A stretch of DNA of 64,000 nt from JBMOLL01 sp049325415. GTDB lineage: Bacteria > Bacteroidota > Bacteroidia > Bacteroidales > GCA-2748055. Position numbers and translations under genes: made by a program. This document shows positions 43,568-51,058 of this stretch, piece after piece. Position 1 is the first letter of the stretch. Every line of letters begins with the position of its first letter. The notes under the pieces were generated by a model. It saw only the letters and a list, made by a program, of their open reading frames with translations, ran no database searches and was not told where the DNA came from. The DNA lies in the NCBI GenBank assembly GCA_049325415.1, contig JBMOLL010000053.1:1-64000 (forward strand), read 5' to 3'.

Positions 43568-44450
43568 TGGTTTTCTTGCTTTCATAAAAATCATCAGTAT
43601 AAGAATAATGAATATTTTGTCCTGCTATATCTTCATTTAAATTGTATAATCTAGGTTTTATCTTATCGTCAATATAAAGCTTGTCATATTCATTTTTCAG
43701 CCATAGATATTTATTGTAGATGTTGGGATTTTCAAAACTATTATCTAGTCCATTAATAATAGTCTTTTTTACTCTAGTAAGACCTATTTTTAGTCTTCTT
43801 TCGCTCATCTTTTTCCAAGATTGAAGAACCTCAAAATAAATCATTTGGTGGAATCCAACACAACCGTCACTAAAGCGCTTAATGTATTGATGATAAGGGT
43901 ATCTGTCTCTTTTTGTTGTAATTGGGTAATTTAAAAGCTTAAGCAATTTATCTGACAAAAGAATTCTTGGAAAACTAGCTGCTTTAGATTCTAGCTCATA
44001 AGCATCAATTAATCCTTGTCCAAATATTATCCCATTATCTAAATGTATGGTTCTTCCAGTTGTAATTCCACCTCTAAAAAGTATTCCCTTTGTCATTAAT
44101 CTAGCACCAACTAATGAAAGGTTTGCAATCAATGTTGATAATGTTTCATTAATTGTAGATTTATCATAGCCAACTGAAACCGCAATTGAATCTGAAAAAG
44201 AGGTACAAGCAGTTCTATTTGAGATGTCAAAATCTTCCAAATTTCTCTTTTGAGCATCCTCTTCTATTTCGATAAGTTGTAAATCCCAATTTGAAGCATA
44301 CTCTCTCTTTTTTAGAAAAACTAAAGAATCATAAATTAATTTTCTTGTGTCTGCATTTCTTTCTGATTTCTTTACAACTTCTTTGAAACCTAAAATATCA
44401 ATGAATGCAACTAACCTTTCTTCATATATTATTTCATCATATGATTCCAT
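43560..44450 (-). CDS. Class III nucleotidyl-cyclase-like protein
   Basis: A 296-residue soluble protein. Its core follows the class III cyclase pattern: first metal strand VAFIDILGFK with Asp18, second metal site TSFSDSIAVS with Asp87, then FRGGITTGRTIHLDNG (about 125-140) and GIIFGQGLIDAYELESKAA with PRILLS. This is the order FxDIxGF, xxGD/SD, RxGIxxG, xxG..VnxAxrlE of adenylate/guanylate cyclases. No sensor domain is attached. It could make a cyclic nucleotide; without an effector gene beside it the purpose is open. Its stop lies within the attC-like site 7. Confidence 0.6.
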   Translation of the reverse strand: MESYDEIIYEERLVAFIDILGFKEVVKKSERNADTRKLIYDSLVFLKKREYASNWDLQLIEIEEDAQKRNLEDFDISNRTACTSFSDSIAVSVGYDKSTINETLSTLIANLSLVGARLMTKGILFRGGITTGRTIHLDNGIIFGQGLIDAYELESKAASFPRILLSDKLLKLLNYPITTKRDRYPYHQYIKRFSDGCVGFHQMIYFEVLQSWKKMSERRLKIGLTRVKKTIINGLDNSFENPNIYNKYLWLKNEYDKLYIDDKIKPRLYNLNEDIAGQNIHYSYTDDFYESKKTSH

Positions 44451-44480
44451 ATCAGCTTATTTTTATTATCATCGTGGTGT

Positions 44481-44488
44481 CAAAATTA
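44481..44488 (-). promoter_or_regulatory. Candidate -7 box of the cyclase-like gene
   Basis: TAATTTTG (minus strand) fits TAnnTTTG and follows directly on GTTAGCGG at the cassette edge, 31 bases before the ATG at 44450. No -33 box is evident. Confidence 0.35.
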
Positions 44489-44645
44489 CCGCTAACCTAT
44501 ATTTATAAGTGCCCCCAACTCCCCACTCCACCCCCCAAAGGCGATATCCCAAACACTTCCTGATCTTTTCTGGCTGGCCGGGTTGAAGCGGCTATACAAG
44601 TTAGAACTTAACAAAAACAAAAACAAGCCTTTACAGCAAAATTAC
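44489..44645 (-). repeat. Long spacer repeat, third and most diverged copy (site 8, island edge)
   Basis: Related to 37062-37215 and 40728-40875 (shared CGGGTTGA, TATACAAGTTA, AACAAGCCT). In gene direction it ends in GTTAGCGGTAA, 44 bases before the ATG at 44450. To its right base composition returns to GC-rich. Confidence 0.6.
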
Positions 44646-44791
44646 GACCTGGTTTGGCTGTTTTGAGGGCCGTGGATGGAAGCGGGGCGGGAAATGACCG
44701 CCTGCAGGGGGCTGAAAATGCCCTCCGGGTAAGGGCGGAAAGGCTTCGCCGGACAGCCGGCCCTTCTCCGGAGGCTTCTGCGGCTGCACGG

Positions 44792-44877
44792 GAGTCAAAA
44801 GACAGATCCCGGGCGTTAAAAGATACTTCCTCAATGCCAAAAGATACTTTTCGATTGCCATAAGATGACTTCCGATC
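44792..44877. repeat. Four 21-bp tandem repeats in the gap 44646-45015
   Basis: Units of 21 bases with the core CAAAAGATACTT (variants TTAAAAGATACTT, CATAAGATGACTT). A 90-codon frame on the minus strand would read them as seven-residue units (RKVSFGI, EEVSFNA, RDLSFDS), but the rest of that frame is low-complexity and no start signal is seen. The remaining bases up to 45015 show nothing else. Confidence 0.7.
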
Positions 44878-45015
44878 CATTTCGGATGGTTTTCTTAACC
44901 GCCAAGTGGGTATTCAGCGGCCCGGGTAGTATCCGGCTGTTAACCTGTTCTTCAGTTCTCCGGATACGACATAGCGGGTCGGGTAAGCGCCTTAGCACAT
45001 GCGGCTGTTCGCGGC

Positions 45016-45927
45016 TCACTCCCCCGAACCGGATCCTTCTTCCTCTCCCTCCGCTATATTGAAACTGATCGAATACTTTTCCGCCAGGGTCGTAAACAGC
45101 TCAAGCTGACCCTTATCTCGCAGTTCCCTGTACATGATCCCGATCAGCTCTTCGCTATCACGGATGTAATCCGATCCCGCTACGGCGTACATCCGGTGGG
45201 CGATGAACATGTACGACAGGCCCATTTCGTAATCCTCCATGATAAAGGCGATCTTGCCCGCCCCGAAGTAGCCTTCCGGGTCGTCTTCGTACAGGAAGAT
45301 CAGCGTCCGGTAATACGCAAGCGCCGATGGGTAATCCTCCAGGATAGCATAGATCACGGCGATATTCTGCAGAGCCACCTTGCCCTCGGGAAAGATCTCC
45401 AGTGATTTTTTATAATAGCGGATGGCCTTTTTAAAGTCCTCCTGCCGGCGCCAGGATACCGCCAGGTGGTCCCAGGCAAAAACAAAATCCCTGTCGGCCT
45501 TCACCGCCTTCCTGAACTCCTTCGCGGCCATCGCGTAATGGCCCTTTTCCAGGTAGCCGTTCCCGGATGTGTAATACGCGTTGGCCTTCTCCGAGGCAGA
45601 TTCGACATAATAGATCGCCTCTTTCTCCTTCACGATCACCCTGCGCACGGGATAGCACACCGATACCAGCAGTTCATCCACCTCGGAAGAAAGGCCGGTG
45701 ATGCCGTTCACGCTACCCAGGATCAGCCAGTCATCCTCCGTGCCGCCTTCCATCAGGGCAGCGAGGGAGAGGGATTTACAACTGTCGAGGCTTTCCTCAA
45801 GCTGCGAAAGCTCTTCGGGAGCGCCCAGGCAGTCGCAAACCATGGTGGCCAGTTTCTCGGCAAGCGTCTGCGCCGGCAGGCTGTTCAGCACGGCCAGACC
45901 CATTAAAACAAAAAGCACTTTTTTCAT
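45016..45927 (-). CDS. Secreted TPR-repeat protein
   Basis: A 303-residue exported protein. Signal peptide MKKVLFVLMGLAVLNSLPAQ, a Cys-containing helical region (MVCDCLG, DSCKSL), and three to four tetratricopeptide repeats (about 118-250: NAYYTSGNGYLEKGHYAMAA, AWDHLAVSWRRQEDFKKAI, LQNIAVIYAILEDYPSAL). Probably a periplasmic scaffold; partner unknown. Confidence 0.8.
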   Translation of the reverse strand: MKKVLFVLMGLAVLNSLPAQTLAEKLATMVCDCLGAPEELSQLEESLDSCKSLSLAALMEGGTEDDWLILGSVNGITGLSSEVDELLVSVCYPVRRVIVKEKEAIYYVESASEKANAYYTSGNGYLEKGHYAMAAKEFRKAVKADRDFVFAWDHLAVSWRRQEDFKKAIRYYKKSLEIFPEGKVALQNIAVIYAILEDYPSALAYYRTLIFLYEDDPEGYFGAGKIAFIMEDYEMGLSYMFIAHRMYAVAGSDYIRDSEELIGIMYRELRDKGQLELFTTLAEKYSISFNIAEGEEEGSGSGE

Positions 45928-45999
45928 TGTCGGAGCGGTTTATCAGGTAATACTATTTAAGCCTGTTACTTAAGTGAACGGTTACGGCGCCCCTTCCCT

Positions 46000-46968
46000 C
46001 TATTCGATCTCCTCAATAATGATCTCTTCCTTCCTGCACATGGAAAAGACTGCATTGCCGACCGTCGATGTCCTGCAGGTATGGATGAACTTCGGCCAGC
46101 AATGGTAATAATAGCACGTATAGCTGTCATCATCGTGGATATCCACTTTCAGACCGGAGAAGATACTGTCCAGGTTATGCCGGGCCTTCTCCCTCTCCTC
46201 CCGGGAACTGTTCTCCATTCTGGCCAGCATATTTGCGGCAAAATCCTGCATGGCTTGTACAAAATCGGCCGAATCGATCTCCATTTTACTGGCAAGGGTA
46301 CCGGTGAAATTATCCTTATCCACACTTTCGATATAGAATCTACCAATCCCGTTGATCGGGGCACCGCCGAAAAAATTCGGCAGGGTGCTGACGTAATACA
46401 GGGTATCCTTCACATTCATTTCCAGTCCCAGGGGATTGTGAAAAGCAACGATCTCCTTCAGCAGCAACTGCTCAATCCCCTCCCTTCCTGCGATGGCGTC
46501 TTTGATGTCTTTTATGACCGACATCAGCTCCGGGGAAGAGTCGCCCATGTTGACGGTCAGTTTTGCAAATACGGCATCAACCATCTCGCTGATCTCCTTC
46601 CAGTTAACCACTTCAAGGAAAGACCCGGTCCGGTCGGTCCGGTAAACGATTGTTGATATATCGGGTATGTCTGCCAGGATTCCGGCCTGTCCGGGAATGT
46701 TCGGCAGATCCGTTAAACCGCCTACATATTTCCACTCCATGGTATAGCCTTTTGCATTGGCTTTGATCACCGTCAGTTGCGCTTCATACCCCATTTCCTG
46801 CCGCGAAACCTCGGTACTGTCGCGGGTCTGAACCGATCGCTTAATGATCCGGTAGTTCTTCACCTCCCCTTTTTTCCACGAGGCCAGGAAGGGGATGACG
46901 AGTTCATCCTGCGCCCTGCCAATGCTGCATGACAGGATAAAAATTACCGAGAGTAGTATGATTTTCAC
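46000..46968 (-). CDS. Secreted protein of unknown function
   Basis: A 322-residue exported protein with signal peptide KIILLSVIFILSCSIGRAQ and GTG start at 46968. The N-terminal half is beta-rich (EVKNYRIIKRSVQTRDS, KGYTMEWKYVGGL); the end has a Cys-bearing stretch (YTCYYYHCWP, IHTCRTS). No domain recognised. Confidence 0.65.
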   Translation of the reverse strand: MKIILLSVIFILSCSIGRAQDELVIPFLASWKKGEVKNYRIIKRSVQTRDSTEVSRQEMGYEAQLTVIKANAKGYTMEWKYVGGLTDLPNIPGQAGILADIPDISTIVYRTDRTGSFLEVVNWKEISEMVDAVFAKLTVNMGDSSPELMSVIKDIKDAIAGREGIEQLLLKEIVAFHNPLGLEMNVKDTLYYVSTLPNFFGGAPINGIGRFYIESVDKDNFTGTLASKMEIDSADFVQAMQDFAANMLARMENSSREEREKARHNLDSIFSGLKVDIHDDDSYTCYYYHCWPKFIHTCRTSTVGNAVFSMCRKEEIIIEEIE

Positions 46969-47357
46969 AGTATCAAAAGGTCTGACAACGACACTAAAGG
47001 TTAAACTCCATGATAATTCTCATTCAATAAAAAGCTGCTTCTCCACGAAATCACTGAACAGGGAAAACGACTTCTCATAAATATCCTCACAGGTATCCAG
47101 CATTAAAACATAAAAGATCCTTCCCCTGAAGCGATCCTTGCTTTCGCCCGCTTTGTAACAGGACAGTTTGCCGGGATCACCGGATGGCAGGCTCCGGATT
47201 CCCAACCCCCAGGCTTTCTCCGATCATGAATTTAAGAAGTTTGCCTGATAAATCAAAACCCTGGTCCGTTTTAAAGGGAAAATTCCTGCATTCAAGTCAG
47301 GAAAGCATTTTTAAACCGGGAGCAAGGTTCAGCAATCCGGGATCCCGCCAGGCACCA
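46969..47357. other. Gap without a supported gene
   Basis: A 61-codon frame on the minus strand (47020-47205) is protein-like only at its end (IFYVLMLDTCEDIYEKSF); it has no leader signal and may be a remnant. Nothing else is seen. Confidence 0.4.
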
Positions 47358-47738
47358 ATGGAAATGATGTTCAGAACCGTATTTGTATCGGATAATCCCT
47401 CTGCCTGTCATATCGTGAAGGTCCGGCTTGCCACCCTGCTCATGAAGCTCAGGGCATCCCATCAACGGCGGGCCGCTTATTACCTCAGCAGGGAGGAGAC
47501 GGAACGCTGTGAAGAACAGAGCGACAACGAATCCGGGTTTAATTGTCCGGAGTGCCTGTCAGGCAATGTTTACTTCGGCCATACAACGGATTCCGGATGG
47601 TGGATCCCCTATCTGCTGTGTTTCATCCTGCTGATGAGCCCCTTTCCCCTGTTCCGGAAAAGATGCCATTGCTTCGGCTGCGGGACGGATTTTTTAAAAA
47701 AAAACAGGGTAAGAAATGCGCGGGAACAGCATCAATAA
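47358..47738 (+). CDS. DUF2007-like protein with zinc ribbon and membrane helix
   Basis: About 126 residues. The start MFRTVFVSDNPSACHIVKVRL resembles DUF2007 (predicted signal-transducing) proteins; then come a helical linker, one Cys pair (FNCPEC), a membrane segment (WIPYLLCFILLMSPF) and another Cys set (RCHCFGCG), together a split zinc ribbon. The frame is open back to 47184, but the family start is near 47358-47367. Its end overlaps the upstream open frame of the next gene. Confidence 0.55.
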   Translation: MEMMFRTVFVSDNPSACHIVKVRLATLLMKLRASHQRRAAYYLSREETERCEEQSDNESGFNCPECLSGNVYFGHTTDSGWWIPYLLCFILLMSPFPLFRKRCHCFGCGTDFLKKNRVRNAREQHQ

Positions 47739-47781
47739 GCTGAACTTGCCTTATCTTGAACCAACAAATATTCACCGGCAA

Positions 47782-48516
47782 ATGACATCCACCCCGACTC
47801 CACCGGCCGCGGGATCCGCAGGGTTCCCGGTCTATGCCATGCTTGGCAGCAGGCTGATCCTTTTCCTTCTTTTCCAGGTCCTTATAGCTCTTTTCCTGAA
47901 TTCATGGGAAAGCTCGGAGCGTTACTGGCTGCTGTGTGCAACCCTCACCAACCTGGTGAGCATCGGCCTGCTGGTCATCCTGTTCAGGAGGGAGGGGATC
48001 CGCTTTCTCAGCGTGTTTTCCTTTCAGCGGGAGAAGGTGAAGAAGGATCTGCTGCTCTTCGCGGGGATCATCGTCCTTGCCCTGCCGGTGGTTTTTGCCC
48101 CCGGCTACCTTCTCGGCAAGCTGCTCTGGGGGGATGCCGATGTGCCGACTGCGCTGCTGTTCAGACCGGTGGAGAGCTGGCTGGTTTACATTCTGCTGCT
48201 GGCCTTTCCCCTGACGATTGCTTTCGCCGAACTGGCCACTTATTTTGCCTATGTCATGCCCCGGCTGCAGAAGACCCTCCGTGCGAAATGGCTCGCCGTG
48301 CTCCTGCCGGTAATTTTCCTGTCGGTGCAGCACTGCACCCTGCCCTTCATACCCGATCTGCACTTTATTCTGTACCGGGCACTGGTATTCCTGCCCTTTG
48401 CGCTGCTGATCGGGGTCTCGGTTTATTTCCGGCCCTCCCTCTTTGTGTATTTCGCGATCTTCCACGGCGTGCTCGATTTTGGCACGGCTATGATGTACCT
48501 GGTAAATGGCAGGTAG
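47782..48516 (+). CDS. CPBP-type (Abi/CAAX-like) membrane protein
   Basis: A 244-residue protein with about seven membrane helices. It keeps the three CPBP motif positions: AFAELATYFAYVMPRL (where active members have EExxxR), SVQHC, and FHGVLDF. The first Glu of the usual Glu pair is Ala here, so protease activity is doubtful. MTSTPTPP at 47782 is preferred over 47716. Confidence 0.7.
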   Translation: MTSTPTPPAAGSAGFPVYAMLGSRLILFLLFQVLIALFLNSWESSERYWLLCATLTNLVSIGLLVILFRREGIRFLSVFSFQREKVKKDLLLFAGIIVLALPVVFAPGYLLGKLLWGDADVPTALLFRPVESWLVYILLLAFPLTIAFAELATYFAYVMPRLQKTLRAKWLAVLLPVIFLSVQHCTLPFIPDLHFILYRALVFLPFALLIGVSVYFRPSLFVYFAIFHGVLDFGTAMMYLVNGR

Positions 48517-48559
48517 GTCAGCCAGCGAAATGGGCCGGGTTTACCGATCAACCTTCACT

Positions 48560-49042
48560 TCAGGTTTTTGCCTTCACCTTTTTCAGCTGTCTGGAGAACA
48601 GTACCAGCAGGGCGACAAACAACAGTCCGGAGATCAGGAGCATCCCGGTATTGCGCGGTGAAAGGCCGGTCACAAGAACGGCCGAGGTGGGGTTTTCCGG
48701 GCTATAGTACACCGTGACCTTCTTATCCACCGGGTAGCCGGCCAGCACCTCTTCGGCCCATTCCCGGGTCCCGTAGCCGAGAGAGGCACGGTACCGGCTG
48801 GAGGAATACAGGGCATCGCCCACCCGGAAGGAATAGCTGATCAGGGGTTTGTACTTATCGGTGCCCTTTGTGCTGTTGAGTATTTTAATTTCCGACCTCA
48901 CGATGGTCCCCTCCGCCGTTGGCCAGGTTTTCGTTTCATAGGCTTTCAGGGAAGTCACCAGGCTGAAGGTAAACCAGCCCAGGAGAAGGATCAGGAAGAT
49001 GATAAAACCGATCAGGGATTGTTTCTTTTCTTTTGCGGCCAT
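48560..49042 (-). CDS. DUF3592 membrane protein
   Basis: A 160-residue protein with an N-terminal membrane helix (about 11-32), the DUF3592 beta domain (WPTAEGTIVRSEIK, YSFRVGDALYSSSRY, YPVDKKVTVYYSPENPTSAV) and a C-terminal helix (LLISGLLFVALLVLF). Function unknown. Convergent with the CPBP-like gene. Confidence 0.85.
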   Translation of the reverse strand: MAAKEKKQSLIGFIIFLILLLGWFTFSLVTSLKAYETKTWPTAEGTIVRSEIKILNSTKGTDKYKPLISYSFRVGDALYSSSRYRASLGYGTREWAEEVLAGYPVDKKVTVYYSPENPTSAVLVTGLSPRNTGMLLISGLLFVALLVLFSRQLKKVKAKT

Positions 49043-49163
49043 GGTAGTTTTTTTGTAAAAGTAAATTACTTCCCGCTCTTTTCAAAAATGGTAAAAGCCA
49101 GTGCCAGTCCCGGCACGATGAGCTTAACATAAGAAAAATGCTGTTTCACCTGTCCGTCATAGA

Positions 49164-50039
49164 TCAATCGTAATACTCCAGTTCCCGGGTGTATACAGCC
49201 TCTGCAGTTCCGTCGGTGAATTCATACTTAATGGTCCAGTTATTGTTCCCGTCAAAATCCCCGTACACATAAGTCTTGTACACATAGGTCTCCTCCATCC
49301 CGCTGAAGGAGTTGGTGATCCCGCAGCTGCTCACATTTCCCCCGCTATCATAGGTGTATACATAACCGGTCACCCAGTCTCCCTGTTCATTATGTATTTC
49401 CATATCCATTGTAACCAGTTGTTCGTTCCTGAATTTTCTCTTATAGTAGAACGTCATGGTACCGGTACTGTCATAGGTAGATTCTGTTTCGATCCTGTAC
49501 CCGCCGCTTTTTTCGTATTCATACACCACCCGGTTAAGCAGGGTCTCGTCCGAGGAATATTTAAGTATCTCCGATAGCTGGTTATCCTTGTTATAAATAT
49601 AGTCACTGTGTTGAAGGAGAAACATATCCGGGTCAAGGGTGTTAACTTCGGTCAGTATACCCTCGGTATAGGTATACTGATTGGAATAATTGAGCGAACC
49701 ATCAGACATGTAACTATTTTCAATGATCAGATGATTTTCCTCATCATATTCCATAGTAGCCGACCAGGTAATATTGTCTTTCCGGTCGTAGGATATAATT
49801 TCAGTGGAGAAGCCCCCGGTATTGTAGGAAGTAAGCCTGTTCATCCGGGAAGTCGGGTCGCCTGTGCTGATCTGTCCATTATCATCTATTGGGTAGAACG
49901 ACCTTACCCTGACAGACATGACTTTGCCGAAAAGATTGCTATCCGTCAGGTCGCTTTCAATTTCCGTCAAAGAACATCCTCCGGTTAAAAGAAGGAAACC
50001 GAGGAGCACCATGAAGCTTCGATAGTTTGTTGTTTTCAT
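49164..50039 (-). CDS. Lipoprotein with YD-like repeats
   Basis: A 291-residue lipoprotein (lipobox LTGGC near residue 22). The body consists of strands of the form xxYxYxxxGxLxxxxxYxxDG (YDEENHLIIENSYMSDGSLN, DYIYNKDNQLSEILKYSSDE), which resemble YD/RHS-type beta repeats, and it ends in the common TRELEYYD. Single-gene unit; function unknown. Confidence 0.7.
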   Translation of the reverse strand: MKTTNYRSFMVLLGFLLLTGGCSLTEIESDLTDSNLFGKVMSVRVRSFYPIDDNGQISTGDPTSRMNRLTSYNTGGFSTEIISYDRKDNITWSATMEYDEENHLIIENSYMSDGSLNYSNQYTYTEGILTEVNTLDPDMFLLQHSDYIYNKDNQLSEILKYSSDETLLNRVVYEYEKSGGYRIETESTYDSTGTMTFYYKRKFRNEQLVTMDMEIHNEQGDWVTGYVYTYDSGGNVSSCGITNSFSGMEETYVYKTYVYGDFDGNNNWTIKYEFTDGTAEAVYTRELEYYD

Positions 50040-50170
50040 TGCGAAAAGCATTTAATTAACAATCAACAAATTACGTAATTATTTCTTGCCATGAAATGAA
50101 ATTCCGGTAATCAGGTTGCTGAAGCCGGTGTTTGAAAGCATAATCAAACTGCAACCGGCGATCCCTGAAC

Positions 50171-50995
50171 CTATTCCAGGTTTTTGATGATTTCCGCATA
50201 CCTGGCTGTTGCCAGATCGCTGGCTTCCATTTTCCTGCAAAATGAAAACGCCTCCAACTGCCGGTTGGGATTTTCCACGATGATCCGTCCCTCTTTCATC
50301 CTGGATCTCAGAAGATCCAGAGCCTCCAGGAAACGACGGTCGGAACGGGCGGTTTCATAAAACGACAGGGTGTAAACATAGTAAAACAGGTTATACCGGA
50401 AGAAGGGGAATTCCACCTTCATGAAGAGGCTGCCCATCCCGTAATGACAGGGTCCCAGGGGGATACGGGTGTCCCAGTGGGCCAGCAGGAATTCCACGGC
50501 CGGGCGGAGGCGGGGCTCACTGTGAAGCAAGGGCGTATAGCGAAAGGCATCGAGCGCTTCCAGGGTAGTGCCGGGGTTGGAGAATACGGTTTCCGGGCCC
50601 CGGCCGAATTTGTAGGTAGAGCACTTCCAGCCCCCATCGTCGTGCTGAATATCGAGCAGGTGCTGAAAGGTCCTTTTCAGCCGGTCATCATCGGCATAAC
50701 CCAGCCGGCACAGCACACGGGCTGCCCCGGCGGTATGACAGGGGTAGATGGCCCCGCCGGGTGAGAGCCTGAACCGTCCGTCGTCACGCCAGGTGCCCAG
50801 GATCAGTCCGGCGGTTTCTTTCATGAGGGCCGTGCCGGTCTGTCCCAGTTCGGTCAGGATCATGGCACTGCCGAGGGTGGAGAAAACGCCGCCTTTGACG
50901 AGCCTTTTGTCGGGGGTGGTCCACAGATCGGCCCCCTGGTCGAAACGATGGTCCAGGACCTTTTGAATATCGGAAGCGTAGCTGTTGTCGGTCAT
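50171..50995 (-). CDS. Prenyltransferase/squalene-cyclase-like alpha-toroid protein (GC-rich copy)
   Basis: A 274-residue helical-toroid protein with DDGGWKCSTYKFGRGP, FSNPGTTLEALDAFRY and GPCHYGMGSLFMKVEFPF. It is the GC-rich paralogue of the island gene 36204-37016 and probably the native copy. It stands 63 bases downstream of the SDR/zinc-ribbon gene on the same strand. Substrate unknown; catalytic DxDD is missing. Confidence 0.78.
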   Translation of the reverse strand: MTDNSYASDIQKVLDHRFDQGADLWTTPDKRLVKGGVFSTLGSAMILTELGQTGTALMKETAGLILGTWRDDGRFRLSPGGAIYPCHTAGAARVLCRLGYADDDRLKRTFQHLLDIQHDDGGWKCSTYKFGRGPETVFSNPGTTLEALDAFRYTPLLHSEPRLRPAVEFLLAHWDTRIPLGPCHYGMGSLFMKVEFPFFRYNLFYYVYTLSFYETARSDRRFLEALDLLRSRMKEGRIIVENPNRQLEAFSFCRKMEASDLATARYAEIIKNLE

Positions 50996-51058
50996 TATTC
51001 AGGGTTTATCGAAAAAAAAACGAAAAACTGTCCGCCGGCAGAAAACGGAAGATCTTTA

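Larger units (their letters stand above)
35379..44500 (-). mobile_element. AT-rich cassette island, integron-cassette-like (no integrase in window)
   Basis: All genes here are on the minus strand and AT-rich against GC-rich DNA on both sides. Each spacer ends, in gene direction, with GTTAGCGG (3 sites), GTTAGGT (3 sites) or a related box (GTTAACC, GTTGGAG) lying 42-112 bases before the next ATG. The spacers begin with an AAC-type box (GATAAC, TATAAC, CACTAAC) at or near the stop codon of the preceding gene. Three spacers fold as long imperfect palindromes. This is the order of attC sites (RYYYAAC ... GTTRRRY) between integron cassettes. The boxes fit the consensus only loosely in several sites, and no intI or attI is seen, so the best label is CALIN-like array. 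Confidence 0.55.

Noticed and set aside
43316..44450. A complete Pycsar-like system (cyclase plus DUF6680 as effector)
   Set aside because: The two genes are separated by a 243-base spacer with an attC-like site, and DUF6680 is tightly linked to the kinase instead, so they look like separate units.
44608..44880. A 90-codon minus-strand frame with SF-rich heptads
   Set aside because: It arises from the 21-bp tandem repeats; it has no leader signal and its other half is low-complexity Arg/Ser/Pro sequence.
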